Shown: positions 40,301-52,212 of the stretch, piece by piece
Layout of the letters: every line of letters begins with the position of its first letter
Numbering within the stretch: position 1 is the first letter of the stretch
NCBI GenBank assembly: GCA_014925825.1
Contig: JACGCK010000062.1
Coordinates: forward strand, 124,001-188,000
Length of the DNA stretch: 64,000 bases
Direction of reading: 5' to 3'
Origin: Pholiota molesta
Lineage: Eukaryota > Basidiomycota > Agaricomycetes > Agaricales > Strophariaceae
Position numbers and translations under genes: made by a program
The notes under the pieces: generated by a model
What the model saw: the letters and a program-made list of their open reading frames with translations, nothing else
What the model was told of the DNA's origin: nothing
The model's database searches: none

Positions 40301-41949
40301 TAACAACCGAAAACACCTTCCTCCTACCAATCTCATCCGCGTAATCCAATTTCACATAATCTGTAAGAGCTCGTTCATGACAATCTCGCGCTTCGCCAGC
40401 TCCTCCTCCAGCTCTTCGTCGACCTCCTGGTCGTCCAGACCCGCACGAAGGAGTTTTGCTGTCTCGATCTCCTGCAGCACCTCGATCAAGCTGTTGTATG
40501 CCTCCTGAATGTGGAAGGCAAAGCGGTGACGACAGGCAACGAGGCCGATTCAGACGGACTTCGTTCTTCGCGCTTGTGCAATGTTCCACAAAGACGCGCG
40601 CAAGCACCGCAGATTCCGGGGACAAGTCTTTCCAGAATCCATCTATAACTCTGTTGTCAGTAGGTGTCCTGAATAGGCCAAGAAAGCGCGTACCAGAAAA
40701 GATGAAGACATCAGGCACATCAGGCCTCGTCGTGAAAATCGACAGCGTCGCGTCAACCGCAATAGCCCACCCGGTCCCACCACATCGAACAAACCGAGGA
40801 AGCGCACCAGGCCCTTCATCACCCCGCCATCGTCGCCCTCCCACGAGCCCTGCGCGTCGGCGGTCTGTGCCTCCGCAAGCACAGCATCAAACCACGACGC
40901 GACGAGCTTGCCCGCAGCCACGCGCACGCCGGCCTCTCTGTCGCCCAACCCGTCCTTCACGACCTGCTCGCGCTGGGCGATCGACAACTGTCGCGGATGC
41001 CCGAGCTTGGGCTGCAGCACGCTGGCGTACACGAGTTTGCGGGTGACGGGGTCGACGTCGCGCGTACGGCTGAGGATAGGTCGAGAGTCTCGGGGGAGAT
41101 GGGGACGTTAGAGTGCAGCGCGTCGGACGTCGCTGTTGGGGGTATATTGTAGTAAATATATTTTTGGGAAGACTGTGACGTACGCAGCGGGGTCTGTAGA
41201 TATCACTTCGAGCAGCGTCTGCAAGATGTCTGCTCGCCTTGCTCGGCGTCATCGGGGTCTTCACTCCCAATCAACTTGGACAGCGCGATCACAGCATGTG
41301 CGCGTATGAGAGTCTCCTTGTCGTTGAGGCGGTCCATCAAGGCGCCGCGGAGTTCGTTGTACACATCCTCACTGTAACAACTATCAGCCAAAGTCATTGA
41401 GTACACAGCAGCTCACGTACTCAATTTCGCCCAGATGAGAAATCATCTCAGAGACGATGTGAATGCATCGATACCGGATGTTCTTGTTCTTCGCGATGAA
41501 GCCTTGAAGGAGCCAGTTCAGAAGGCGGGCAACGAATCGCGTTGTCGACGTTTCTTCCTCATCTTCATCCGATTCTTCGCTTTGGCTTCAATAGCTAGGT
41601 TGCCACAACGTCAGTACCTTAAGCTTAAATTGCGGTACTACACACCTTTCTCATTCATAAATTTGACAAACGCCCCGACATATTTAACGATCCGATCCGC
41701 ATTCGCAGGACCCTTCTTCAGCTGCAGCACCCGGCTAGCCATATCCATAAACACCTCCTGAAAAGCCTTCTCCCCGACCAACTTCACTCCATTGCCATTC
41801 TTCGCAGCCTGAGTGACCTCTGCCGCCTTGGTATGTATCTTGAACAACGCGACACAGTTCTTCTTGTGGTTCGCAAGCGAGCCTTGCGCCTGCTCAAATA
41901 TGTTGGCTACCGATTCATATAGATCATCCAGCGTAGGTGGCGGGGCCAT
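37304..41949 (-). CDS. Condensin subunit 3 (CND3/YCG1/CAP-G) with many single-base frame breaks
   Basis: Begins MAPPPTLDDLYESVANIFEQ at 41949 and ends with a basic, Pro-rich tail (SSDDFGGYSID, TAA 37304-37306). Body segments match the HEAT-repeat kleisin-binding condensin subunit: RFVARLLNWLLQGFIAKNKN, ELRGALMDRLNDKETLIRAH, VIALSKLIGSEDPDD, VLQPKLGHPRQLSIAQREQV, KLDYADEIGRRKVF, LMDIRCLMLCTAMLERIN, PPELKVQVLRIIMDLLIMYD, FFPVYAYSSATNQNRMQS, FGLLMVDWTNPQKAAEM. Condensin compacts mitotic chromosomes. At least ten places need a one-base correction (for example near 41228, 41075, 40777, 40545, 40520, 40352, 40220, 39900) and an in-frame TGA sits at 38519-38521 (FDN*EDIDRFKN). The other exons are intact with good splice sites. 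Either heavy local indel error or a decaying copy. Confidence 0.82.
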
Positions 41950-42772
41950 CGACGGGCACAAAACGAACGGGAAGTAGCGTCAACCTTGAAGTTAAGTTGG
42001 AACCAACGCGGTTGATGATCGGCCCGTGATCCACCTTGTTTGGCGTTGTAGACGCGTTATGGTTATATGTTTGGATTTGATCTTATCTTTCGCGTGCTGG
42101 AACCCATACGAAATCTTATCGCATGATCCTGATTCTTTCGCTTATTGACAGGGCTGGGAACTTTATTATTTCACAGATCAAACCGAGTCATATTGGTGTT
42201 GCGGATGCGGGGAGAGGGCGGGGTAGTTAATAACAGGCGTACAAAAGGCAAAATAGCGACGAAAGCGGGGAAACAAACACGTAAAGTGTTAAAAATCGAG
42301 AAAATACGAAACCTTCGGAATCTATCCTATTCACTCTGTAGTATGAAGTGTCAATGCAATCGGAGTCCAAGCTATAGAGGTGTTCTACGATGCAGCGAAG
42401 ATGAATTGGATGAGATAAAGTGATGACCAAAGAAAGCACGAGGTTGACGGAGACGATAGGCAGTGGGCAGTGACTAGTGAGCAGTGGTGGGCGTAGTTGG
42501 AAGGATGTAGCGTCATTCTAACACGATGAGAAAGAGATGGAGCACAAGTTCCTGGGAGTCCATGACAATTAAGATGGGCAAGCCCCGCGAGGCAATAGAT
42601 AGGCGTCGTTCTACTCTGGCAAAGATGAGGGCCCCATAGTGGGGCTTGTGTGTTTGACGAGCACAATGTTTATGTGCTGGTCCAGAGATATTCTTGGGGG
42701 AGATCAACAATGAGAATGGTGATAGGCAGCATGGCCAATGAGTAAGAGTTGGGGAGGGGAGGGGGCGAAATG
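41950..42772. other. Intergenic, no gene seen
   Basis: Upstream of CND3 and downstream of the next gene. No supported frame. A short tract of 'agtgggcagtgactagtgagcagtgg' near 42462 is a simple imperfect repeat. Confidence 0.45.
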
Positions 42773-43598
42773 CTAGCCGGGGGACTCGCGCACGGGCCTA
42801 TCAAAAGGGTACCCTTCGCCCTCATGGGATTCTTGGTGGGGGGTTGCTGACTCAATGACAGGACTCCACGCACGGAGCCTCCGGTCATCGGGTTCGCTGT
42901 CTTGTGTAAAGGAGCGCCTCCTCTTCTTGGGCGGCAGCTCACCCACAGAGGCGGCGACGGGGGTCGGGGTAGTGGCAGAGACACCCTCTATCCATGCCAA
43001 TACGGCCTCCGTGGGATTTCCCAGGGATGGGAGCATTTCCAGTGCCAGAGAGTTAGGCAAAGTTGCTGTAGAGGGGGTGACGACATCGTCGTCGATGTCG
43101 TCGTAGGCCTCCGTTGGGTGAAATATGAGAGGCAGTGGGATTTCGTCAGCGCCCGTGGCGAGCGGGAAATCAAAACTGCCCTGCCCAGTACCATCAGTGA
43201 AGGAGTCAAGGTCCTTCATGAGGGGGGCATTTGGGGGTATAGCGCGGTCCTCTGAATACCAATTATGGCCGCTACTAGCGATGTTAGAGGTAACAAGGGG
43301 TCCCAGTAAAGGGAGATACACACAAAGGCTGCTCTGGTAAGGCAAGGAAGACGCGAGAGCTTCTGAGAGCTGGAGGGGTGGGCAATGACATATTGGTCGA
43401 AGATGGCGTATTGGCGTTGGGAGTTTCATGGTTCCTGTCGCTGTGGATGATGAGCTTGAATACGTGGGAGACAGGACAAACAGCATACCAGTCATTAAAG
43501 CCCTTTATACTGAGGCCTTTAAGGCTCTCCAGCATGTCTCTGTCATCGGTATCATGATGAAAGACTGCTGATTTTGGTGAGACGGGGCCTGAGGACAT
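42773..43598 (-). CDS. Unknown small protein with nuclear localisation signal
   Basis: Three exons (43598-43489, 43440-43324, 43274-42773) with clean GT..AG introns of 48 and 49 nt give 242 residues. I do not recognise a family. Visible features: N-terminal MSSGPVSPKSAVFHHDTDDR with SP sites, Pro/Ser-rich SLPTPPALRSSRVFLALPEQ, an acidic stretch (AYDDIDDDVV) and a basic cluster PPKKRRRSF preceding a charged tail, which looks like a monopartite nuclear localisation signal beside a possible phosphosite. The splice phases keep frame across both joints, which supports a real gene. It is probably intrinsically disordered. Confidence 0.6.
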
Positions 43599-44809
43599 TT
43601 TGTGGCGAATTCGCGAGGTTGGTGCGTCGACGGTGGGCGAAATGGGTGCCAGTGGTGGTGGTGGTAGTGTTAAATAGAGGGGATTAGGATGAAGAAAAGA
43701 AGAAATGCCGTATTATATAGGGTATATTCGAAGGGACGGGTCGACGGGTCCGATTCCAGAGATGTGGGAGGAAGGAAAGAGATGAAATACAAACTCCGCT
43801 ACTTATCACTCTTTCTAATACGCAGCACTGCCTTGTTCACCAGTCCTCGTATTCGCACGCTGGGCGGCCGGCGGACTCGCCAGAGGCCTAATGGCCAAAT
43901 ATTGGCTGGGGCGCTGGCGTTCGCGTAGGCGCTAACCAGGAGGATGGGCATTTTGGGGGCGTGTGAGGAGTACAAGGGGCGATAATGGATGGGCCTCTCA
44001 AGCTCGCGTCTAATATAGGGCTTAGGCAGGGATTGAAGGGCTTGATGCTGGCGTTCCGTCCGGCCGAAGTCCTCCCTTTTTGTCGAACCCTTGATGATAA
44101 GACGGGAGGTCACGGTATCCAAGCGGGTGCAGTTGGCGTCAGCGCTTTGCAACTTGGCTCTGCAATACATACCAGCATGCGAATGGGCGCCAAAATGCGA
44201 AAGAATGAAGAAACCTCAGCCGCAGTGACCGTTGACGAGAGGTGTGCAATGAAAATGGGGCGAAGTGGAGACCCATTTCTGCGCCCGCCACGCCCATCCT
44301 GCGCCCGCGGCATGGCGCCACCTGAGTTGGACTACGCGTAAGAAACGCCGCAGCAAACGGACAAATCATACGAGATAGCAATTTCAAGATATTGTTCATG
44401 CTTAGGTCTTACCAGACAATTTTCTATGCGAGACTAGTACTACTTACCTGCTGAGCGTTTGCGGAACGACCCAAAGCTAGCACTCAAAAATATCGTACGA
44501 GATGAAGTCTTCGAGCGATAGCTGCGTTTGCTTCCAACGACTTCAAGAGCTTAGCAATGGTACAAGGAAGCTGTGAATCGATCTCGCAGACCTGCATGCA
44601 TTGTACGTCTCCAATATGGCATCACAGCAGGCCACGAGCGCTTATTTGCCTGTTCACTTTTATAGTGATATGCGATTATCGATCATACAGATAAACGCTT
44701 CAATATAATATTCGCTTCAAACTACGCCAAACAAAGCTCTACGCAACCGTGACGGGTACTATGGGTGAAGGCAATTGCAAGGTGGTCGTGCAAAGGCTGA
44801 GCCAGAGCC

Positions 44810-44838
44810 CAGAGCCCAGAGCCCAGAGCGCTAAGCGC
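44810..44838. repeat. Microsatellite-like (CCCAGAG)n
   Basis: About four units of a 7-bp word (agagccc) in a row, followed by a short inverted word 'agcgctaagcgcc'. Confidence 0.8.
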
Positions 44839-45480
44839 CCAGCAGTGCTGCAGTGACTGAATATGCTAAATTTGGTGCATCCAACTTACTTGATTTGGCT
44901 CGTCGGACTCCGCGTAGTACACGTATATGCAATCTATGGTAGGGAGACAATTGATTGAATATAATTGCCCTTGACTTCACAAACGCCAATATTTTGCTCG
45001 TGATCACATTTCAATCTGTCTTTTGCTAGCGCTTCCTTATTTAACAAACATCCGTGTGAAGCGCATCTCAATTCGACCTGTGGCACAAGAGCATGACCGG
45101 GGAGGGTAATGGAAATGTCCTCCATCATTTCCTTCAGGTCGGTCCGGCTGCGGCGATGGCCTCTTTATGGCGACCGACTGTGCAATAGACAATTCTGGAA
45201 TACTAATCCTGAGTCTTCGCCATATTTATTTCGGTACCTAATTTGTGCGTTTTGCAGTACTGCGATTGCCTCAGCACCTGCCAGTGGTCCGACCTCATTG
45301 ACAATGGAAATGAAGTACCACAAGTAAGTACATGTGGATGTTCCCTATATGCATGACGTTACCAAATGATCCAATTTCTCTCTTATGTAAATTACAGCGC
45401 GAATATCTATCCAGCTGCTGCACATGGTCTCGACTGCTTCTGTGCAAGTATTCGCACGTAGGATTGGCCTGGAACACTGC

Positions 45481-45562
45481 GACTTGATATATAAGCTTGA
45501 CACTGTGATATATAAGCTGATACTTGATATGATACTTGATATATAAGCTTGATACTGTGGTT
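45481..45562. repeat. Imperfect tandem repeat 'gatatataagcttgatactgt'
   Basis: Three to four imperfect units of roughly 20 bp built from 'gatatataagct(t)gatact'. It sits just upstream of the alcohol oxidase remnant, in AT-rich sequence. Confidence 0.7.
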
Positions 45563-45603
45563 ATCTTTATTCCAACCTTGATGCCTTCTTCCACTTGAAC
45601 GAT

Positions 45604-48330
45604 ATGGATACGGAGACCTACGATATTATCTTTGCTGGTGGTCAGTTTTTGTTAAACTAGAGCTTGCCTTTCTAAAGACCATCTCAACAGGAGGAAGTAC
45701 AGCTTGTGTCACGGCCGGTCGTCTTGCCCGAATAGATCCTTCCTTGAAGATTCTTGTATTATTATACTCTTCTTCATGGATAATTAATTGCCAACTACCT
45801 AAAATCCGACCATAGATATTAGAGATTGGGCCGCATACTCGGAGGTCCCAGAGCATATCCAGCCAGGACGGTACTTTCGCAATCTCCTCTTGAATCAGAA
45901 ACATTCGTCAACTACACGCTCGTCCTACCGAGGCACTTGCAGGCCGACGTGTTGTAGTTTCTTCTGGATGCCTGTAGGCGGTGGCTCGAGTGTCAACTGT
46001 GCGTCTCCAGCTTTATTTCCTCCATTTCAATTTGCTTATCTTTATTCAAGTTACAACTTATACCCGCGCTGCTGCGTCGGACTATGATGACTGGGAGCAG
46101 ATCTATGGGAAAAAGGTTGGGGATCGAAGCACTTGATTCCCCTCTCAAGAAGGTGCGTGAATACCACATCGTTTGATTGTGCCTGAGCTGTGGCAGGCCG
46201 AAACATATGAGGGCCCACTTTCAACGACAGTCACGGCACATCTGGTCCGATAAAGGTTTCGTTTGCTCGCAGTGAAGCAAACGTGGCGAAGAATTCTTAA
46301 ATGTGGCCGCTGCTTTTGATAAAAGCCGCCATGCATTCTGATCTGAATGACTTTCACACTTCCAATGGCTATGCGGTGCGTACTGAGCCTTTCTTGAGAA
46401 TTAAAAATAATTTGCGCTGATGTTGTTGTCGAAGAATTGGGCGAGGTTCTTGATATATATATATGCCTACAAGTCCCCATAAATACTCATAGTAGGTGTA
46501 TTGCAGGTTCATCGACGCAAAGTCCGGACGACGGTCGGATACCGCTCACTATTATGTCTATAACCAAACGGCAAATACAAATTTCAAAGTTCTCGCGCAC
46601 CAACGAGTTGTTCGCGTATTATTCGAGTGCGTTCTGTTTCGATTAACCTTCTTGACTGTGTAAGCTGTTGGTAAGCTGCTGATTACTTTTGAATCCGCTG
46701 ACAGGAGAATCGCGCAGTGGGAGTGGAATATGTCAGCGATGATGATCGCGGTCAAAATGCCATGCAGGTGACGAAGGTCGCATATGCTTCTAAGCTTGTC
46801 GTCCTCTCTGCGGGAGCCTTCGGATCGCCCGCTATTCTGGAAAGGTGAGCCATACCCATACTCTACCTATATTTTACTCGCACTCACAAGACACCCATCT
46901 ATCTAATAAGATCCGGAATCGGCGCCGCCAAAATATTGCAAGGAACGGTATCAGTCAGCTTGTGGATCTCCCTGGTGTAGGCGAAACTATATGGGTACGT
47001 TTCAATAGCCATCTCCATCTGTTAATTTACTAAGTAAATTGGCACAGATCACAACCTCATGAATGTTCCATACTTTGCGAGTGATGAAGCTGATACTTTG
47101 GATATATTAACAGAGGATCTGATGCGGAGCTAGAGCGTAAGCAATTTCTAAGTAAGATGAAACAGACTTTGTTGCTCATACAAAATTCGCCATGCACAGC
47201 GTACATAAATCAATGGATGGAGACTGGTACTGGGCTCCTAGCAAATAAGTGAGTGTCATTACCCATGTACCTATATACCGCTCAGCACATGGGTATAACA
47301 TCTCTCCGTAGTGCGTTGGATGCAGGTATTAAGCTAAGGCCGATGGGCGACGACTTCAAAGAAATTGGCCAGAGTTTGAGCACCGATGGAAGACATATTT
47401 TGCCGATAAACCTGACAAGCCCGTTATAGTAATGGGCGCCTTTGCTGCGTAAGCGCTCGTGCACACCTCACAATAATAGTTGATTACAGCAGCTTTGTGA
47501 TCCATCAGATACACTGGTATGAACCCAGTGGCACCCCGGAGAAATATTTTAGCATGGAATATTGGACGGTTGGTTCAAATTTCATTGCACTACCGAAATT
47601 TCTCATTCATTGTCAACCAGGCATATCCCATAGCGAGAGGCCATGTTCATATTACTTCTGGTCTCGATCCCTTTGGAAAACCGACTTGGTCCTCGGATTC
47701 CTCGAAAAGTAACCCATTGTGTAATATTCGCGTCATGTTGCTGATGTATTCTGAATACCTAGCCCAGCTGACTTGGTGTGTTGAGATGGCTTACAAATTT
47801 TCGAGAGAGCTTGCACGTAGAATGCTTTCTATCGGGGAGAATTTGGGCTTGCCCACCAGCATTTTCCGCGGAAGCCAAGCTGTCTGCAAGCTTACGGAAG
47901 GTCCCGTCCCCTCCCGCCCCGAAAATAATCTATACTCCCGAGGATGATAAATGTATCGATGAATTCCATCGATCAACAGGTGTGCAAAAACATTAATTCA
48001 GCAGGCCAGACTTGCAGCCCGTCTCAATTGTCTAACCTAGTTGAAACCACTGGCACTCGAGCGGGACCTGCTCTATGAAACTCGATCTCAAGGAGGAGTT
48101 GTAGACGACAAGCTCAGCGTCTACGGTGTCCGCAATCTTAAAGTCGCCGGTGAGGGCAGTAGATAATATAACATCATATTTGTGTCTCAAATCAAATTTC
48201 TTTAGACCTCAGCATAATTCCAAGCAATGTTGGCGCCAACACTTACAACACTACGATAGCCATTGGAGAAAAGGCGGCTCTGATAATTGCGGCAGAATTG
48301 GGTATCATCGAAATGACAGCATCTAAAGCC
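45604..48330 (+). pseudogene. Decayed GMC-family alcohol (methanol-type) oxidase
   Basis: Starts MDTETYDIIFAGG, intron, GSTACVTAGRLARIDPSLKI: the FAD-binding Rossmann opening of GMC oxidoreductases. Later pieces in changing frames: ALAGRRVVVSSG, GGGSSVN, DYDDWEQIYGKK, LIPLLKK, GVEYVSDDDRGQNAMQVTK, KLVVLSAGAFGSPAILERSG, DHNLMNVPYFASDEADTLDI, NALDAGIKLRPMGDDFKEIG, QAYPIARGHVHITSGLDPFG, and near the end DKLSVYGVRNLKVADLSIIP, SNVGANTYNTTIAIGEKAAL. The set and spacing fit the alcohol oxidases (AOX) that make aldehyde and hydrogen peroxide from methanol or short alcohols and support lignin breakdown. Missing sequence after SLKI, a stop just before GGGSSVN, a stop after RRNILAWNI and several frame changes make a functional product unlikely. 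Confidence 0.75.
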
Positions 48331-49767
48331 AATGGTGGTGGGTTGTCCATATTCCCCGGTTGCCAATTCTACCATGACCGTTATTTTCTAGGCCTGTTGA
48401 TATACACGTTAGTCACTACAACCTTTCTGGAAATCTATCAATGTAATAGTATGTACCATCTTGGAGGCTGAAGCTCGCACTGCAGTGTAAGAAATAGAAA
48501 TATATTGTTCCTGATTAGTATGATTCCCGCTGGATTCCCGTAGAAATTCGCATTGATGACCTTGCTTCTATACCGAAACGGTGTGAGCGAAGAAAGATGT
48601 TTTTCAATACGACGCATATCAGTGCTTCTAAGCAGTGGACCTGCAATGTAGAGAAGATGACGGTTCTATGATCTATCATATTGGTAATATTGCTGTACCC
48701 TGTTACTCGTCAACAAACTTTGTGGACAAGAATAGTTGCACTAGTGCAGCATTGGGTCATTGACCCAGTACCAGAGATTCGAGCGCAGTTCGAGCGCCTT
48801 GGCGCGCCCGAGAGCAACGCGTTACGCAGTGGGCGCTGGGCTTTGGGTGATGTCACATATTTGGCTTTGCTATGTACCTTAGGCGCTGGCAGCCGCACTG
48901 CCCGAACTCAGCTTGACAGCGAACGCCAGCCATGGATCAAACACTACTGCCGATTCTCCAGTACTCACTCTATCAGAGCCTAATTGGTAGAGTTACCCAG
49001 AACTATAGATGGAAAACGAAGTAAGTGGTTACTCAGGATCTATTGAGCTCGTGTTGACTCGGAATTCATGTATTCCTACTAGCCGTTACTGCAACACTTG
49101 CGGCCAACACAATGACGCCGCAGCGCGCCTTTAATCAGCAACTCATTCTGACTGTAACACAAGAATGGATTGTGTTAACTTGGCTCTGGATGTCGCGGTA
49201 AGGCAACCGCGAGACGAGGATGGGTTTCCCTGACAGATTCTTTGTCAATGCATAGCGTTAGACGCTCACCCCACATCATATCCGCGCCTTGTTCTCGTTT
49301 GGGATTTACCGTGGCCTAGGATCTACCCTCTGTCCATCGTTACACGTGTAACAGCCTTGCTCAAGATCGTAGGTGGCCGGATAGGTCAAGGCGGCGAAGG
49401 GTGTGCACCTCGGAACGGGGAGGCAGTGCTGAATGACGTTAAGGCGATACCCGACCGAGCCAAAGGCTCGAATGTTCCCCCCTTCGCCCTAGGCGCCCTC
49501 TGCCAACGGCCTGTTCAATAACTCGACAACCTTCGGATGTCAAGATCTTCGCTCGGGACCTGAACTCGGGCCTGGCTGTCACATGGTGGCGATGTGGATG
49601 CCACCGGGAATATGACAATGGACCGGTTTGCTTCCTTTGGGTGATGTCATTTCAGCCGTCAATACACGAACTCATAGATCTATATAGCAAGAATCCTGTC
49701 CTGTGTGTCCTGGTACTATAAATTCAAGACTTCACCACTTCCCTTTCATAACCATTCCACCCCCAAC
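48331..49767. other. Intergenic; TATA-like box before the DUF6699 gene
   Basis: No supported gene; a frame of 100 codons at 48681-48983 has no splice or family support. 'actataaatt' at 49715-49724 lies about 45 bp before ATG 49768 and could be a TATA box. Confidence 0.45.
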
Positions 49768-50289
49768 ATGACCACCGACGCCTATACCAGTCTCCTGCTC
49801 CATCCTGTTCTGGCTTTCTCTCAAGGGAGTGGAAGCCCTACACAGAGCACGGATCATCCATGCCCAATTCATTGGGACTTGCGCGTGTCGAGTGTCAATG
49901 CACGCTTGTACGGAGATCCCAACAGGCCCCTCACATTCGGCCATCTTGCGGGTCCAGCGACGCAACCAACGGTCGGTTCCCTTGATATAACGTGCGGTAT
50001 CTTCGAAAAATGGCCAATTGAGGTTCGTCGTCCAGAGGGCATTGCCGTTGCTGATGTCCTCGAAGCCATACGATCCACGCTCCGCCAACGCATCTCCCAC
50101 ACTGAATGGGAGGATTTCTCTGAAAGCCAACGGCAAAAGATCGAAGTCGTGTTCAACAAACGCTGGATGGCGCTGAAGACCCGGATGCGACGCGTCAAAA
50201 CGGCGTCCTTCGAATCGACTGCTTGCTTCAGCGCACCGTATTCGCTGGCCTATCTGTTTCATTGGAAACAGGCGACACTTGCATCTTGA
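49768..50289 (+). CDS. DUF6699-family protein
   Basis: Intronless 173-residue frame from ATG 49768 (MTTDAYTSLLLHPVLAFS) to 50289. It shows the DUF6699 layout: an early 'LHP.L' word, IHWDLRVSSVNARL, L-x-x-x-ATQPTVGSLDI, IEVRRPEGIAVADVLEAIRS, a helix ending RISHTEWEDF, and a C-terminal segment ACFSAPYSLAYLFHW. These are small basidiomycete proteins of unknown function, often in multicopy families. No signal peptide or membrane segment. A longer in-frame start at 49705 would only add a short tail before the conserved part; the TATA-like box supports 49768. Confidence 0.7.
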   Translation: MTTDAYTSLLLHPVLAFSQGSGSPTQSTDHPCPIHWDLRVSSVNARLYGDPNRPLTFGHLAGPATQPTVGSLDITCGIFEKWPIEVRRPEGIAVADVLEAIRSTLRQRISHTEWEDFSESQRQKIEVVFNKRWMALKTRMRRVKTASFESTACFSAPYSLAYLFHWKQATLAS

Positions 50290-50914
50290 CCTGCGCAGGC
50301 GACAGCCTCAGCAGTAATCGATAATCTATCATCACAGGCTCAAGCCCACATACGCAATCAAGTCCAACTTCATCATCTCTCGCACACATCCTTTATCGCA
50401 CATACGTATCATAGCGGCCAATCTACGGACCATACACCACATATACTTACATGAGTTTTGCTCTATCATCTATCAGCAAATCATACTTCCAAACGTACGG
50501 ATCGGCGCTTACTTAATTGACTTCGGTCCAGGACCCGTCATTTGAAGCGTCTTCATCTGTGCGCCATATACCCACCATGCTTTCTTATTCATTCAATATC
50601 TACATGGCATATGTTTCTTTTCTTTCATATACCCTTTTCACGCACTCTCTGTACGATCACGTTGCTGTTTTGCCGACTCCGAGTACTGATTATAATTATT
50701 CTCCAGTTTTGACTACTGCGGTCTTCATCATTGATGTATCTATCTTTCCATTTATTCATCCTTTCCATCATTGATCTTGCTGGAGAAATCGAACCATGCT
50801 ATGTATGTTGCAGTCATCACACCGGCCCAACAAAATTCGCTCGCTGAGTGAGCATCCCAATAGTAAGTACAGGGTATATGATATTGATACAAATAGTTAT
50901 TCCCAGCTACAATC
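50290..50914. other. Intergenic, no gene seen
   Basis: AT- and pyrimidine-rich sequence between two convergent genes. Nothing supported. Confidence 0.45.
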
Positions 50915-51835
50915 ATACAGTCCAATCGAATAATCGGGTGGCTCTTTCCTCCTCCGAGGCTCCTCTCGTCAGGGTGTTCGTTCAGCTGTGTCCGTTCTCT
51001 GACATAAATAGGGTATTGAGCGGAAGGAAGAATAATGGCTACTCCAACTTGCAGTGTTTTTGATGGAATGCCGATGAGCGCGGCGATTGTAGTTCGCAAT
51101 CGTCTTTCTCTGCAGTTGGTTCTCTGTTAATTGGCGGGCGCCGCGCCGAGCGTGGCCAACGGTCATTAAGCGCCTGCGTTAGGGAAGTAAATCGGCTATC
51201 TGTATGAGGTGGCGGTGGTGTTGAGTTAGATGGCTCGGATGCTTGGGTAGTAGTGTCATCGGCATTTGAACGTCCGCTGATACTGCATTGGCCGAGAGAG
51301 GCTGCGGTTGCAGACATTGATCAGTGCCACCGCGCGCCTAATAGGAAGGACATGCGCACACACGCTGTGCGTCACGACACTCACCATCATGTTCGTCCAT
51401 TGCCCATCATATACACCCGCTTTCTTCTCAGAACTCCCTGACACCTGCTTCCATGTAACTTCACCGAATCCCACATCTCCCAGAGCTTGGGCTTTTGCGG
51501 GAGCACGAATGTTGTCTTGGACGCCTCTCCGAAGTTCAAAGGCGGTGGGCCGCCGACGATGAAGCGCCCGAACTGGATCCGCCGCCATCCAAACACAACG
51601 ATCATCGCGGCAGAGAAGAGGCCTATCGCGAGGAAGGCCAGGATCAGGGGAGGAGATCCGGCCGGGGAGAATGCGTTTGTCTATTCTGTGACGAGGAGCC
51701 TGAGCCCCAGTTCGGGGGTGGCGGGGGTGGCGGCGTCGCGTCGGTGCGTCCGCTGTGCTGCCAGTGTGCGTCTGCGTCTGCAGTGCCATCGATGGCGACG
51801 TACAACAAGAGCCGTGTGTGTGTGTGCTCCGACAT
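50915..51835 (-). pseudogene. Mushroom single-pass membrane protein gene, frame broken
   Basis: Read on the minus strand from MSEHTHTRLLLYVAIDG (51835), a His/Pro-rich stretch (ATPPPPPPPNW), then after a one-base change near 51665 PLILAFLAIGLFSAAMIVVF (transmembrane), GWRRIQFGRFIVGGPPPLNF and LPQKPKLWEMWDS, and at the end LQVGVAIILPSAQYPIYVRE. This order (one helix, GWRR-x-Q, KPKLW-x-x-W, LQVAV-x-I-x-MP) recalls a conserved Agaricomycete membrane protein of unknown function, judged from memory. The frame changes again after KLWEMWD and before LQVGV. It may be a real gene with base errors or a pseudogene. Confidence 0.42.
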
Positions 51836-52212
51836 CCAGTCCTCCTACATATAGGTCAGTGAGAACCTCGACAGTCTATCAATAGAGACTGCACATTTCC
51901 ACGAAAGTCCCGACATGTTATTTAAAGAACAATTCGTGGGAGCCGACTCTGCTTTTGCAGCTATGATTCCCTTGGAGGCACTGTATTATTCCCATATGCG
52001 CAGCTGAGGAACAGCAAAGAACGTTGTATTTTAGTAAGAACAGACGCAGTTCGAGGACCAGATTCCGGCCGGGAAGGTAAAAATAGACCAGTCATACAAT
52101 ATGTTACAGATGACGACGGCGCGACAGAGCTAAACTACTTCAAGAGAAAAGTCGGAGCTACTAACAACGAAGATGGGAGAGTATCTATGGATGCATACCT
52201 TGCACTCATTTT

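Larger units (their letters stand above)
43599..45603. other. Intergenic, no gene seen; two simple repeats
   Basis: About 2 kb without a supported gene. It holds the short repeats listed separately at 44810 and 45481. Confidence 0.45.

Noticed and set aside
48681..48983. 100-codon plus-strand frame after the alcohol oxidase remnant
   Set aside because: No start context, splice continuation or family resemblance.
51256..51789. A 177-residue minus-strand frame
   Set aside because: Arg/Pro-rich composition without motifs; the neighbouring frame carries the transmembrane segment and family words, so this is a shadow frame.
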